Made by a program: the position numbers and the translations under genes
Part shown: positions 42,618-50,923 of the stretch, one piece after another
Layout: every line of letters starts with the position of its first letter
Position numbering within the stretch: position 1 is the first letter of the stretch
From: Candidatus Saccharimonadota bacterium
GTDB lineage: Bacteria; Patescibacteriota; Saccharimonadia; Saccharimonadales; Saccharimonadaceae
Direction of reading: 5' to 3'
Assembly: GCA_030445265.1 (NCBI GenBank)
Contig: JAUCSC010000001.1
Location: 372,001-436,000 of the forward strand
Length of the DNA: 64,000 nt
The notes under the pieces: model-generated
What the model saw: only the letters and a program-made list of their open reading frames with translations
Told to the model about the DNA's origin: nothing
Databases searched by the model: none

Positions 42618-43169
42618 ATGGACGATAAAAAGAACAACCCACCTACAAGAACAGAAATGTTGAATATGATGATAAATATCTCGGCAGAATATGTTACGGT
42701 TGTCGAAAAAACTGAAACTGCAAAACTGGACCAAAAACGCGACATAATGAGAGATCTTTCTAATGCAGGTCTAGCGCTTCTTGGAGGAGTGCTCACACTA
42801 GCAACCGTAGGACAACAATTCATCCGCACACCAGCAGCAGTTTATACAGGCGTATCCGTCGTGGCTCTTGCGGTAATCACCGCATTCTTTTTTAGAATTA
42901 GAATAAGCAGACGATTTACGAAACTTATAGATAAACAATATAACGACTATTCAACCCGTGCAAATGCTATTAGGGGAGTCATGTCTTCTCCGCAAGAGAA
43001 CGAACAACGCGCTCAATTTGAATTGGACAGAACTATACAGGACTATCCTTTTAGCTCCGAGCCACTTACTCGAATGCTTTCTATAAGTGAAATCATTGTG
43101 TCTTTAGCGCTATTCATCGGCACGATTATTACAGCGGCGGGTCTAGTCCTAAGCATAAACATTAGTTAG
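42618..43169 (+). CDS. Unknown membrane protein (183 aa)
   Basis: This AT-rich gene encodes a 183-residue protein with a polar N-terminus, two membrane segments around residues 52-95 (LALLGGVLTLATVG and VYTGVSVVALAVITAFFF), a charged middle loop of about 55 residues, and a C-terminal membrane segment (about 155-180). I do not recognise the family. TTGTCA (42584-42589) and CATAAT (42606-42611) form its promoter; the predicted transcription start coincides with the ATG. Codon use looks more AT-rich than the neighbouring housekeeping genes, so it may be acquired. Confidence 0.7.
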   Translation: MDDKKNNPPTRTEMLNMMINISAEYVTVVEKTETAKLDQKRDIMRDLSNAGLALLGGVLTLATVGQQFIRTPAAVYTGVSVVALAVITAFFFRIRISRRFTKLIDKQYNDYSTRANAIRGVMSSPQENEQRAQFELDRTIQDYPFSSEPLTRMLSISEIIVSLALFIGTIITAAGLVLSINIS

Positions 43170-43280
43170 TCTAGTCCGCATTTCATCCACTTTTATCTGC
43201 ACGATAGTATTAAAACATAAGTGTATCGACATTTTTATGTTTTTATGTTAGAGTATTTCATGTTACTCGAAAGGTAGTGC

Positions 43281-43943
43281 GTGGAATTACTTGTTATCAT
43301 ATTCTTCTTATCAGTTTTTGTACTTGCGCCTATTATCGGTGGGATAGCTCTCTTTGCATCTATAGCTCATAGGCCACAGTTTACTAAGTCTAAACTTGCT
43401 GAGTTAAAAGTAAATGAGGCGTTGCGTAAAATCGATCTTAAATCATATGTCGTCTTTGAAAATGTAATTCTCCCATCTACCGGAAATACAGCTCACACCG
43501 AGATAGACCATATAGTAGTATCCCCTTATGGAATATTTTGTATAGAAACGAAGTCTCACAGTGGGTCGATCTATGCCTACGAAAAAAATAAGTCATGGGT
43601 TCAATATCTTGGGAATCAAAGATATACATTCCATAACGCTTGTCGTCAGAACTATAAACACATAAAAGCCATAGAGGCCTTAGTGGGAACAATCTTGAAG
43701 GCACCTGTTCACTCTTTTGTGGTTTTCCCAAATGCGCACAAAGTTGTTACTGATGGCAAGAGTGTATATGCCAATGTGAATACTGTAGTAGAGCGTATTC
43801 ACCAGCATCAACGACCTGTATATAATATTGATGAGTGTACGCGTATATTGAGATCCTTGGCTTATGCAAGTAGTAAAAAGGAATCGCTATCTTACATACA
43901 TATCGAAGAAGTACAATCTTACTTGGCTAATACATCTTCCTAA
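43281..43943 (+). CDS. Membrane-anchored NERD-domain protein (nuclease-related)
   Basis: This 220-residue protein starts with GTG behind AAAGG. An N-terminal membrane segment (about residues 3-28) is followed by a NERD domain. The expected conserved residues are visible in NTAHTEIDHIVVSPYGIFCI and the following ETK, matching the E...D...E-x-K core of PD-(D/E)xK-like nucleases. QNYKHIKAIEALVG is also typical. The family's activity is not well defined but it is thought to be a nuclease or to act in DNA processing. It sits in an AT-rich patch after tRNA-Trp with other unknown genes. Confidence 0.85.
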   Translation: MELLVIIFFLSVFVLAPIIGGIALFASIAHRPQFTKSKLAELKVNEALRKIDLKSYVVFENVILPSTGNTAHTEIDHIVVSPYGIFCIETKSHSGSIYAYEKNKSWVQYLGNQRYTFHNACRQNYKHIKAIEALVGTILKAPVHSFVVFPNAHKVVTDGKSVYANVNTVVERIHQHQRPVYNIDECTRILRSLAYASSKKESLSYIHIEEVQSYLANTSS

Positions 43944-44045
43944 CATCTATTCAGTTACAAGCCCGAAGCTCGTCCAAAAGGGACTACACAGCATAAGCAA
44001 TAATGACAGGTCTCCACATAGGAGGCTTTTTGTTATGATGATCAT

Positions 44046-44513
44046 ATGAAGATACACTATATTTGTCGTGGGAATGTCGTCCGAAGCCTTACGGCTGAAG
44101 CTTATACCAATTCTTTACATATTCCTGGTGTCGAAGCGACTTTCAGCGGCACGGTAGCTGAACAAGATCGCAACGAGCAATTCACCATAGATCACCGAGC
44201 ACGTACGGTAAAGCTGCTCCAGAGACATGGCCTTAACGATACTATCAAGGCCACCATTGACCAAGTGTCACAGGGATTAGTCGATAGCCAAGATGTCGTC
44301 GTGTGCGTCAATCAACGTGCATATGATGAAGCAACGAAAATCATCGATTTACCAGACACAACCATCATCTGGGACGTGGATGACATAGGAGAGGGTGAAC
44401 GTCGTGCTAAAGACGGCGATAGAACTGAAAGCGAAGAGGCTATCTTCGCCGAAGTGACCACACATGTGGATAGACTAATGGGCATGCTCGGCTTAGCCAG
44501 CTCATTAAGCTGA
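44046..44513 (+). CDS. Low-molecular-weight phosphotyrosine phosphatase-like protein
   Basis: This 155-residue protein begins MKIHYICRGNVVRSLTAEAY. This matches the CX5R-S phosphate loop of low-molecular-weight tyrosine phosphatases (usually C-x4-C-R-S-P), with the second cysteine replaced by valine and proline by leucine. The general-acid region (usually DPY) is not clear; WDVDDIGEGER lies where it might be. It could be a phosphatase or a related arsenate-reductase-like protein. TATGAT (44034-44039) ends 7 bases before the ATG, predicting a fully leaderless mRNA. Confidence 0.7.
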   Translation: MKIHYICRGNVVRSLTAEAYTNSLHIPGVEATFSGTVAEQDRNEQFTIDHRARTVKLLQRHGLNDTIKATIDQVSQGLVDSQDVVVCVNQRAYDEATKIIDLPDTTIIWDVDDIGEGERRAKDGDRTESEEAIFAEVTTHVDRLMGMLGLASSLS

Positions 44514-44571
44514 ATCTTGACAGGGGTTAGTCAGTAGATCAATACAATATATTATTGTATAATTAGCTTTT

Positions 44572-45702
44572 ATGAATTACGTCGAGACTTTAAACGACTC
44601 TTTTGGTAAACACCAGACTCTAGCGCCGGCTCCTGCCGGCATTGTCGAGCGTGCGCTTGAAATGAGATTTTCCCGTCAGCTCGATGATCCGATGAATGAT
44701 GCCGTAGATCAGCTTGACTTGAACCGACTTCCGCCTGAAGAACGTAGGCTATACCAATTCCGCATAATCGGAAGTATAGCAACGAGGCTGGAAATAGCTT
44801 CGTATCTTACTCCTTCGCTGCCAACCTTTCATGAACTTTCGCAGGACGAGCAAACTGCCCATTTGATGACGGCATCAAGACGTTATTCAGATAATCTCCT
44901 GTCCGATACCGCAAGCAGGGTAGAGGAGACACCAGAGGAAGTGTTAACATATAAAAAAGAATACGATCCTCTCGTCAACATATCGCACGCATTTGCTCGG
45001 TCGGTTATCTATACATCCCGCCTCAAACAAATGAGTAGAGCCGATCGGATAGCTATGGCGATGTCCTACGCCAATGTCTCTCCAGGAAGTTTTCCGCCTT
45101 CACCGTATCGCGTCACCCCTATGGGCAAGAACGACGTTGTTTTAGCTCAGGCCTTTGGCCGAGATAGCATCACCGATAGCGAACTCGTATCGATACGGGA
45201 CATGCGTCAACGTCTTGGCAACGATGATGACATGATGGGATATCTCGACGGCACGCATTTTATTGCCGGCCCCTCGAACGATGCACTGGCAGACGAAATT
45301 AACAAACAGCTGTTAAGCGGCCCCGCTGAACAGATAATACAGTGGGAAGTCGCCTATGCACTTTGGCATAATCATCCCGCGACGTATCAGACATACCGTC
45401 ACTATCTGCATATTCTCTGGCCACACACAGGATTCTACCCGACATATGAGGTAAAATCAGATTCTGTCGCGGTCATGGACAATGTCGGTCTTTATAACCC
45501 TAAAGAACTTGCCCACAAAGACATGATGGTTCGAGCTCTGGGTATTCTCAATAAACGAGGCATTATTGCAGATCCACTCGTCGTGGACGTACCCTTTGAT
45601 CCCGGATCGACACAGCCGCACGTGAGAAATAGTAAAGCATGGGTACGCCGTGAAGCATTGGCGCGTGGTGAACATATCCTCCGCGGTAGAGTTAAGTTTT
45701 AA
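44572..45702 (+). CDS. Unknown protein (376 aa)
   Basis: I do not recognise this protein. It is 376 residues, soluble and rich in helices by eye, with no signal peptide. Notable patches include LPPEERRLYQFRIIGSIATR near residue 52 and QIIQWEVAYALWHNHPATYQ near 258, the second with histidine and tryptophan residues. TATAAT (44558-44563) ends 9 bases before the ATG and the preceding sequence is A/T-rich without a ribosome site, predicting a leaderless mRNA. It is a single gene, convergent with the FKBP gene. Confidence 0.72.
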   Translation: MNYVETLNDSFGKHQTLAPAPAGIVERALEMRFSRQLDDPMNDAVDQLDLNRLPPEERRLYQFRIIGSIATRLEIASYLTPSLPTFHELSQDEQTAHLMTASRRYSDNLLSDTASRVEETPEEVLTYKKEYDPLVNISHAFARSVIYTSRLKQMSRADRIAMAMSYANVSPGSFPPSPYRVTPMGKNDVVLAQAFGRDSITDSELVSIRDMRQRLGNDDDMMGYLDGTHFIAGPSNDALADEINKQLLSGPAEQIIQWEVAYALWHNHPATYQTYRHYLHILWPHTGFYPTYEVKSDSVAVMDNVGLYNPKELAHKDMMVRALGILNKRGIIADPLVVDVPFDPGSTQPHVRNSKAWVRREALARGEHILRGRVKF

Positions 45703-45729
45703 AAACTTACTAATTGGTTGGATTAACTA

Positions 45730-46116
45730 CTAGATCGCGACGAGTTCTATATCAAACACCAAATCACTATTGGGTGGGATGGTTGCTGAAGCCCTGCGTG
45801 GGCCATACGCCATAGCAGAAGGGATGACAAGACGACGAATGCCACCGACTTTCATGCCGGGAACGCCTTTTGTCCAGCCTTCGATGACTTGATCGAGTCC
45901 GAAGGTAGCAGGGCGACCTGAGTCATGGCTGCTTTCAAAAATCGTGCCGTCGGTGCAAAGTGCACCAGTATAGTGAGCGGTTATTGTCGCGCCGACTGGG
46001 ACTTCCTGTCCTGTTCCGTCGACAATATCGATTATGAGTAATTCTGCTACAGTGCTTTTCTTGCCATAGGGCGTGAAATCTTGTAGGGTTGTGCCTTTGA
46101 GTTTTTGATTCTTCAT
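45730..46116 (-). CDS. FKBP-type peptidyl-prolyl isomerase
   Basis: This 128-residue protein folds proline-containing proteins. GATITAHYTGALCTDGTIFE, FGLDQVIEGWTKGVPGMKVG and RLVIPSAMAYG form the FKBP active site. No signal peptide is seen, so it is probably cytoplasmic. I chose ATG 46116. TACAAT (46128-46123) then ends 7 bases before the start, making the transcript leaderless; the longer frame to 46143 would begin upstream of the predicted transcript. The catalytic aspartate is not obvious (usually D in the Y..D loop), but overall identity is clear. Confidence 0.92.
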   Translation of the reverse strand: MKNQKLKGTTLQDFTPYGKKSTVAELLIIDIVDGTGQEVPVGATITAHYTGALCTDGTIFESSHDSGRPATFGLDQVIEGWTKGVPGMKVGGIRRLVIPSAMAYGPRRASATIPPNSDLVFDIELVAI

Positions 46117-46172
46117 ATACCTATTGTACCAAGTAGCGGACATGTTAACTATTTTGCGCGAAAGAATGAATT

Positions 46173-46205
46173 AATAAAAACGCCCCATTCAGAGGCGTTT
46201 TTATT
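46173..46205. terminator. Bidirectional terminator between two minus-strand genes
   Basis: AATAAAAACGCC (46173-46184) pairs with GGCGTTTTTATT (46194-46205), loop of 9 bases. It ends the transcript of the 46219 gene before the FKBP promoter. Confidence 0.8.
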
Positions 46206-46218
46206 ATGCGTATAGCCG

Positions 46219-46425
46219 CTAGAGATTTATCAACCAGATAAATAGGCCTAGCGAAATCAGCGTCAGCGCAAAGAATAGTCCAAGGCCCACTGGTGAACCC
46301 CAGCTAAACCATGATCCCCATGCACGCCAATGCTGTACCGGCCAACCTGCGTCACGGGCTTGCTTCTGCACTTCGAAAGCTTCTTGAAGCTTATCATTCT
46401 TACGCTTTTGTCTTTCTGTTTCCAT
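46219..46425 (-). CDS. Small single-span membrane protein (68 aa)
   Basis: GAGGAGC lies just upstream of ATG 46425, which gives 68 residues; longer frames have no ribosome site. The N-terminal 40 residues are charged and helical (METERQKRKNDKLQEAFEVQ), followed by a tryptophan-rich linker and one membrane segment at the C-terminus (GLGLFFALTLISLGLFIWLI). It looks like a tail-anchored protein. No family is recognised. It is flanked by a terminator and a separate upstream gene. Confidence 0.7.
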   Translation of the reverse strand: METERQKRKNDKLQEAFEVQKQARDAGWPVQHWRAWGSWFSWGSPVGLGLFFALTLISLGLFIWLINL

Positions 46426-46610
46426 ACAAGAGCTCCTCGTTATTTTAACTAACTCATTCGACCTATGCGTTAATGCTCTTCGAGTGAAACCGCTGCCTCT
46501 TTGTGTCACGAGCGATGACGAGGTTAGCTAGGCGGATTTATTCATCATTATATTAACACATGTGCTACTTGCGTACAGGCTCCTTCACCGCAGAGGAAGT
46601 GAGTTTATTC

Positions 46611-48197
46611 TTAGCGTAAGACGGGGTTCGATTTCATGTCGGCTTTGTGTATCACTTTATGAATCGTGACATAACGCGTACCGCCATCAGTCTTCTGGGA
46701 GAATATAATTCTGGTATTGCGGCCGATGGGACCACCAGAAATTCCGCTGGCTTGAGCTCCGGAATAACGCATGAACTGCTCTTTCAAACCATCTTCATTG
46801 AGATGGGCTTTTTCTTTCATATTGGCCCACTGCGTAATAGTACGATCGGTACCAGTGTAATTGCTTCGGGTCGTAATAATATTGATAGCATTGACGACCA
46901 TCGCATTCAATTTATCGTCATGATACGTATCAAGATACTTTTTGAACAGCTTTTGCTCAGTAACTTGCTGAGCAACCGCATTTATATCGTTAATATTATT
47001 TGGATTGTTGATGACGAATGGTTCATCCTGGTTTACCAGGCGTAGTACGACACGTTCAAAGGATGGAGTTTCTAACTCTGCCGCGCCAACCAAAGCAACA
47101 TCTCTTTTTTCCAGCTTAATTACTGTGGCAGCCCTTTTGCGTGACGTCGCATTCGTTGCTACCGTATCTTCACTAAATATGACAGAGCTATCGAGAATTC
47201 TGCTGACAGGTTTCCTCTTGGCGAAAGCAAGCAGGTCGTTCATTCTCTTTTGTGCCGCCGCGTCGTCACGACATGCGAGATCTCTTTTTAATTCTTCAGG
47301 GAACTGATCTTCGGGTACCTTGGCCATGGCGTATGTACATATACCAAGTGCATTGAACGGACATTCTGGCGCACCCATGACTTTCATCCCAAGCTTTACC
47401 GCTAACAATGATTTTTTTACATTGTCTGGCATCCCATTTTTCTTGATATAGTCCGTAAGTCGTTCGGCTGGTGTCTTCTCTCCGAGCGCTAACTTGCGGG
47501 CATTATCAAGGAGGACGCTTTGGCCGAACCCGCGATCAATGTCTAATTTAGCGATGCGCTGTAGACTGTCAGGTAGGTCTTCGATGGTCGAAGGGTCAAA
47601 CACTGTTTGTAAAACATCTGGACTATCCTGGTTTATGCGCTGCATTAACGCCCTGACAACATACTCCATTTGAAATGCCGTCCTAAGCTCTTCGTAGAGA
47701 TAGTCGGCCTTACTATTTTCATGGTTCTTAGTCCGTTTACTTTGCTTTTGCAAAATACGCTGCTCAGTTCCGCGTAATAATATTCCCGACGGCGCTCCTT
47801 CGTTCACGAGATTGTCTTTAAAAATGACATCGAATTCGGTAGAGCGTAGCTCATTGGCTGCTCGGTTATGAGCAGAGGCGATGTTCAGCGCCAGCCACGA
47901 CTCTCGGTTACGGTCACGCGACCTGAGCTCATCCCTCGAGCTTGATGCCGCAATATCCGCCATGGCGACCGCAGATCTACCGTTTTTGATATATACATCG
48001 ACGTTGCGAGTAAAAACCTCCCAATAGCGTGCGGCGTCAACCATAGTCTCCAGTTGCTCAGATTCACGCTCATCGAGCGATTCTGTCAGATAGCGCTCAC
48101 TCTCCAGGCGTTCGAGATGACAAGATTCATCAGTAAGACATGGTTCGCTGGATACCTGCACAGCGGGAGTATCGGGAGTTCGACGGCTGAAAAACAT
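46611..48197 (-). CDS. Unknown large protein (528 aa)
   Basis: I do not recognise this 528-residue protein. It lacks membrane segments and a signal peptide. The N-terminal quarter is highly charged (ESERYLTESLDERESEQLET). A cysteine pair occurs at GAPECPFNALGICTYAMA (about residue 280). The C-terminal stretch NTRIIFSQKTDGGTRYVTIH followed by KVIHKAD faintly recalls RelE-type toxins, but that is a weak impression. TATGAT (48212-48207) ends 10 bases before the ATG, so the mRNA should have almost no leader. It diverges from the Nudix gene. Confidence 0.72.
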   Translation of the reverse strand: MFFSRRTPDTPAVQVSSEPCLTDESCHLERLESERYLTESLDERESEQLETMVDAARYWEVFTRNVDVYIKNGRSAVAMADIAASSSRDELRSRDRNRESWLALNIASAHNRAANELRSTEFDVIFKDNLVNEGAPSGILLRGTEQRILQKQSKRTKNHENSKADYLYEELRTAFQMEYVVRALMQRINQDSPDVLQTVFDPSTIEDLPDSLQRIAKLDIDRGFGQSVLLDNARKLALGEKTPAERLTDYIKKNGMPDNVKKSLLAVKLGMKVMGAPECPFNALGICTYAMAKVPEDQFPEELKRDLACRDDAAAQKRMNDLLAFAKRKPVSRILDSSVIFSEDTVATNATSRKRAATVIKLEKRDVALVGAAELETPSFERVVLRLVNQDEPFVINNPNNINDINAVAQQVTEQKLFKKYLDTYHDDKLNAMVVNAINIITTRSNYTGTDRTITQWANMKEKAHLNEDGLKEQFMRYSGAQASGISGGPIGRNTRIIFSQKTDGGTRYVTIHKVIHKADMKSNPVLR

Positions 48198-48254
48198 GAT
48201 TGCATTATCATAACACGATTCTTATGATTTGCAAGGGTTTGGTATGATAGGACT

Positions 48255-48758
48255 ATGTCAGAGAGAATCCAATACGTTGACGAAAATGACCAGCCAATCG
48301 GTGCCGGTTCTAACGATAACGCCTGGGCAAAAGGCATTCACCACCGACTGGTCCGCGTAATCCTGCGCGACGAGACCGGCATGATTCTCTCCCAGCTCAG
48401 AAGTCCCGCAAAAAAGTCGTATCCGAATCGATGGACAGACAGCGCCACTGGACATGTCGATGAAGGCGAAGACTATGAACAAGCCGTTCACCGAGAAATG
48501 TACGAAGAGATCGGCGTTAAAACCACTCTAACATTTCTGGGCAAATTTTTGCTGACCGGTCACCAAGACGGAGTAGCGGTGCCCGTCTTTAACGGCGTCT
48601 TTGATGGTACCATCAGCCGACAGACACCATTAACTATGTCGAAGGATGAAGTAGCAGATGTACAATGGATTGATATACAAGACTTGAAGCAGTCCATGAA
48701 AGATAACCCAGACCTCTATACACCTGGTTTCATCGAAACCATTCGGCGCTTCTATTAA
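48255..48758 (+). CDS. Nudix hydrolase, isopentenyl-diphosphate-isomerase-like
   Basis: This 167-residue protein has a complete Nudix box, GHVDEGEDYEQAVHREMYEE followed by IG, which binds metal and hydrolyses nucleoside diphosphate derivatives. The N-terminus YVDENDQPIGAGSNDNAWAKG matches the subgroup that includes YfcD-like hydrolases and IPP isomerase. Without the isomerase's cysteine/glutamate pair being certain, a hydrolase is the safer call. TATGAT (48243-48248) ends 7 bases before the ATG, giving a leaderless mRNA. The promoter region is shared with the divergent 46611 gene. Confidence 0.88.
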   Translation: MSERIQYVDENDQPIGAGSNDNAWAKGIHHRLVRVILRDETGMILSQLRSPAKKSYPNRWTDSATGHVDEGEDYEQAVHREMYEEIGVKTTLTFLGKFLLTGHQDGVAVPVFNGVFDGTISRQTPLTMSKDEVADVQWIDIQDLKQSMKDNPDLYTPGFIETIRRFY

Positions 48759-48831
48759 TATATGTTTATATTTATAAAGAAGTAGTGCTTTGAGTATTGA
48801 TATATTCAAATGTTTCGATATAGTTAAGTAC

Positions 48832-49122
48832 ATGGAAGCAATAACACAAAACAATACGGCAATAATCTTGAAAAGTCTTGCCGACGATATGCGACTATCA
48901 ATTGTCCGCAAGCTGGCACATGACAACTGCGAAGTAGCGAGTAGCGAGATCGTACAGAGCTGCGCTGAATTTTTGAAGCTATCGCAGCCAGCCATGAGCC
49001 ACCATTTCAACAAGCTCGTGACTGCGGGCGTTATCGTCGAGCGAAAGATAGGCGTCGAGAAGTACTATCAACTCAATAAACAACTTTTAAGCCTCGCTGG
49101 CATAAACCCAGATAAATTATAA
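48832..49122 (+). CDS. ArsR-family transcriptional regulator
   Basis: This winged-helix regulator has the ArsR pattern: ADDMRLSIVRKLAH, then the recognition helix LKLSQPAMSHHFNKLVTAG, then the wing VERKIGVEKYYQLN. I chose ATG 48832, giving 96 residues. TTGATA (48797-48802) and TATAGT (48819-48824) are 16 bases apart and would start transcription one base before it, whereas the longer frame from 48790 starts upstream of the promoter. Two cysteines lie in the N-terminal half; they could sense redox or metal. It heads an operon with two redox enzymes, which it probably controls. Confidence 0.87.
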   Translation: MEAITQNNTAIILKSLADDMRLSIVRKLAHDNCEVASSEIVQSCAEFLKLSQPAMSHHFNKLVTAGVIVERKIGVEKYYQLNKQLLSLAGINPDKL

Positions 49123-49132
49123 AGGACCTATC

Positions 49133-50191
49133 ATGACCGATAAAAAAATATCCCAGCCAAAGTACTTATTTGGCCTCGACTCGTTTGGTGACATTGCCGT
49201 CGACACAAAAGGACAGCCCCTGACGTATGCCGCGTCAATCCGACAAGTTGTCAAAGAAGCAGTGCTTGCTGATACCTTAGGAGTTGATATTATTGCCCTT
49301 GGTGAGCACCACCGATCAGAATACGCAATTTCCAGTCCAGAGACGGTTCTTGCGGGTATCGCGACTAAAACAAAGAACATCAAGCTAGCAAGCGGTGTCA
49401 CCGTCCTCAGCTCTGACGATCCGGTGCGTGTATTTGAACGTTTTGCCACACTCGATGCCTTGTCAAACGGCCGCGCGCAGGTGATACTCGGCCGGGGATC
49501 TTTTACTGAATCCTTCCCGCTATTTGGCTATGACTTACAGGATTACGAATTACTATTTGAAGAAAAAATTGATTTGTTTTCGAAACTTTTGTCCGAGCAA
49601 CCAGTCACCTGGGAAGGAAAGACACGGGCAGCACTCGATAAGGCTGATGTTTTTCCAAAAACTGAATCTGGCCGCCTGGAAACCATGGTTGGCGTTGGAG
49701 GCTCGCCTCAATCTATAGTCCGCGCAGCTGCCTACGGCTTTCCCGTTGTCCTGGCCATTATCGGCGGCTCTCCGGATCGCTTCAAGCCGTACGTCGAACT
49801 CTACCAACGAGCGGCACGAGAGTTCGGACACGAGGAACATCCACTTGGCATGCACTCACCAGGATATATCGCCGATACTGACGCGCAGGCGATAAAAGAA
49901 GCCTTCCCACGGTTTAAGAAAGCGATGGATGCCGTCGGGCTCAGCCGAGGCTGGCAGCCAATGACGCGCGACCATTTTATGAATGAAGTAAAGAACGGCT
50001 CAATGTACGTCGGATCACCAGAAACGGTTGCGCAGAAGATAGCTCGAGCCATGAAGGTCGTCGGCGTGAATCGTTTTGACTTGGTATACGGCTTTGGACC
50101 AGTCACGGCCGAAGCGCGCTTACATATGGTGGAATTGTACGCAACAAAGGTCATACCACGCGTCCGTGAACTACTAGCTGAGGCATCATAA
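49133..50191 (+). CDS. LLM-class flavin-dependent oxidoreductase
   Basis: This 352-residue protein belongs to the bacterial luciferase-like family of FMN or F420 TIM-barrel enzymes. ADTLGVDIIALGEHHRSEYA contains the conserved GEHH motif, and RVFERFATLDALSNGRAQVI and the following GRGSF match the fold. Many members are monooxygenases; the substrate is unknown. It starts 10 bases after the ArsR regulator with AAAGGA upstream, and the reductase-like gene follows by one base. The three form a regulated redox module. Confidence 0.92.
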   Translation: MTDKKISQPKYLFGLDSFGDIAVDTKGQPLTYAASIRQVVKEAVLADTLGVDIIALGEHHRSEYAISSPETVLAGIATKTKNIKLASGVTVLSSDDPVRVFERFATLDALSNGRAQVILGRGSFTESFPLFGYDLQDYELLFEEKIDLFSKLLSEQPVTWEGKTRAALDKADVFPKTESGRLETMVGVGGSPQSIVRAAAYGFPVVLAIIGGSPDRFKPYVELYQRAAREFGHEEHPLGMHSPGYIADTDAQAIKEAFPRFKKAMDAVGLSRGWQPMTRDHFMNEVKNGSMYVGSPETVAQKIARAMKVVGVNRFDLVYGFGPVTAEARLHMVELYATKVIPRVRELLAEAS

Positions 50192-50192
50192 C

Positions 50193-50831
50193 GTGTTATC
50201 TCCAATTCGACGTATCGGTATCCTCGGGGCTGGCAAACTGGGCATTACACTAGCCCAGCTGGCCCTAAAAGCCGGCTACGAAGTAATCATTGCGGGTTCA
50301 ACCCATCCAGGGAAGATCGCCCTGAGCATAGAGGTACTCACGCCTGGCGCTGTCGCCGCTTCAGCTGATGAGGTAGCTAGCCAAGCAGATATTATTATCT
50401 TGGCATTACCACTTGGGAAATTTAAAGAACTTCCCAAGCAAGCTCTCGGCGGCAAATTAGTCATCGATGCGATGAATCACTGGTGGGAAATTGATGGAGA
50501 CCGCGAAATAATAGTTGGGCCCCACCGGTCTTCAAGTGAATCCGTCCAAGAATATTTAGCGACATCACGCCTGGTGAAAGCCTTCAATCACATGGGCTAT
50601 CATGACCTGCATGACGAACATAAGCCGTCGATGGCGGAAGGCCGCAAGGCAATTGCGGTAGCGGCGGACAACCCAGAAGACGTCAAGGCAGTGAGCGACG
50701 TCATTGATACACTCGGTTTTGATCCGTTATACATCGGTGGACTGTCGGAGGGACGTCGACTTGAGCCTGGCACAAAAGCCTTTGGCGCCAACGTACCAGC
50801 GGATCAGTTAGTACGTCTCATTACTCCGTAA
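50193..50831 (+). CDS. NADPH-dependent F420 reductase-like protein
   Basis: This 212-residue protein has the N-terminal Rossmann motif RRIGILGAGKLGITLAQLAL and the family segments VIIAGST and DIIILALPLGKFKELP. Related proteins reduce coenzyme F420 or act as NADP oxidoreductases. The start codon is GTG, one base after the LLM enzyme stop. The usual partner cofactor F420 has not been shown in this lineage by anything in the window, so the enzyme may instead serve flavin or another cofactor. Confidence 0.87.
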   Translation: MLSPIRRIGILGAGKLGITLAQLALKAGYEVIIAGSTHPGKIALSIEVLTPGAVAASADEVASQADIIILALPLGKFKELPKQALGGKLVIDAMNHWWEIDGDREIIVGPHRSSSESVQEYLATSRLVKAFNHMGYHDLHDEHKPSMAEGRKAIAVAADNPEDVKAVSDVIDTLGFDPLYIGGLSEGRRLEPGTKAFGANVPADQLVRLITP

Positions 50832-50923
50832 CTTCCTGAGAATAAGCTTTCATCATGTTCGGCACATCACGGTTATACTGCTGATTTGTTAAAACCATAA
50901 GTCTATACGATACAATAGGAGTA

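Noticed and set aside
43212-43243. AT-rich inverted repeat after the 42618 gene as a terminator
   Set aside because: Nine A/T-rich pairs with a 14-base loop are expected by chance in this AT-rich patch.
48790-49122. Longer ArsR start at 48790
   Set aside because: It would begin upstream of the promoter boxes that fit ATG 48832.
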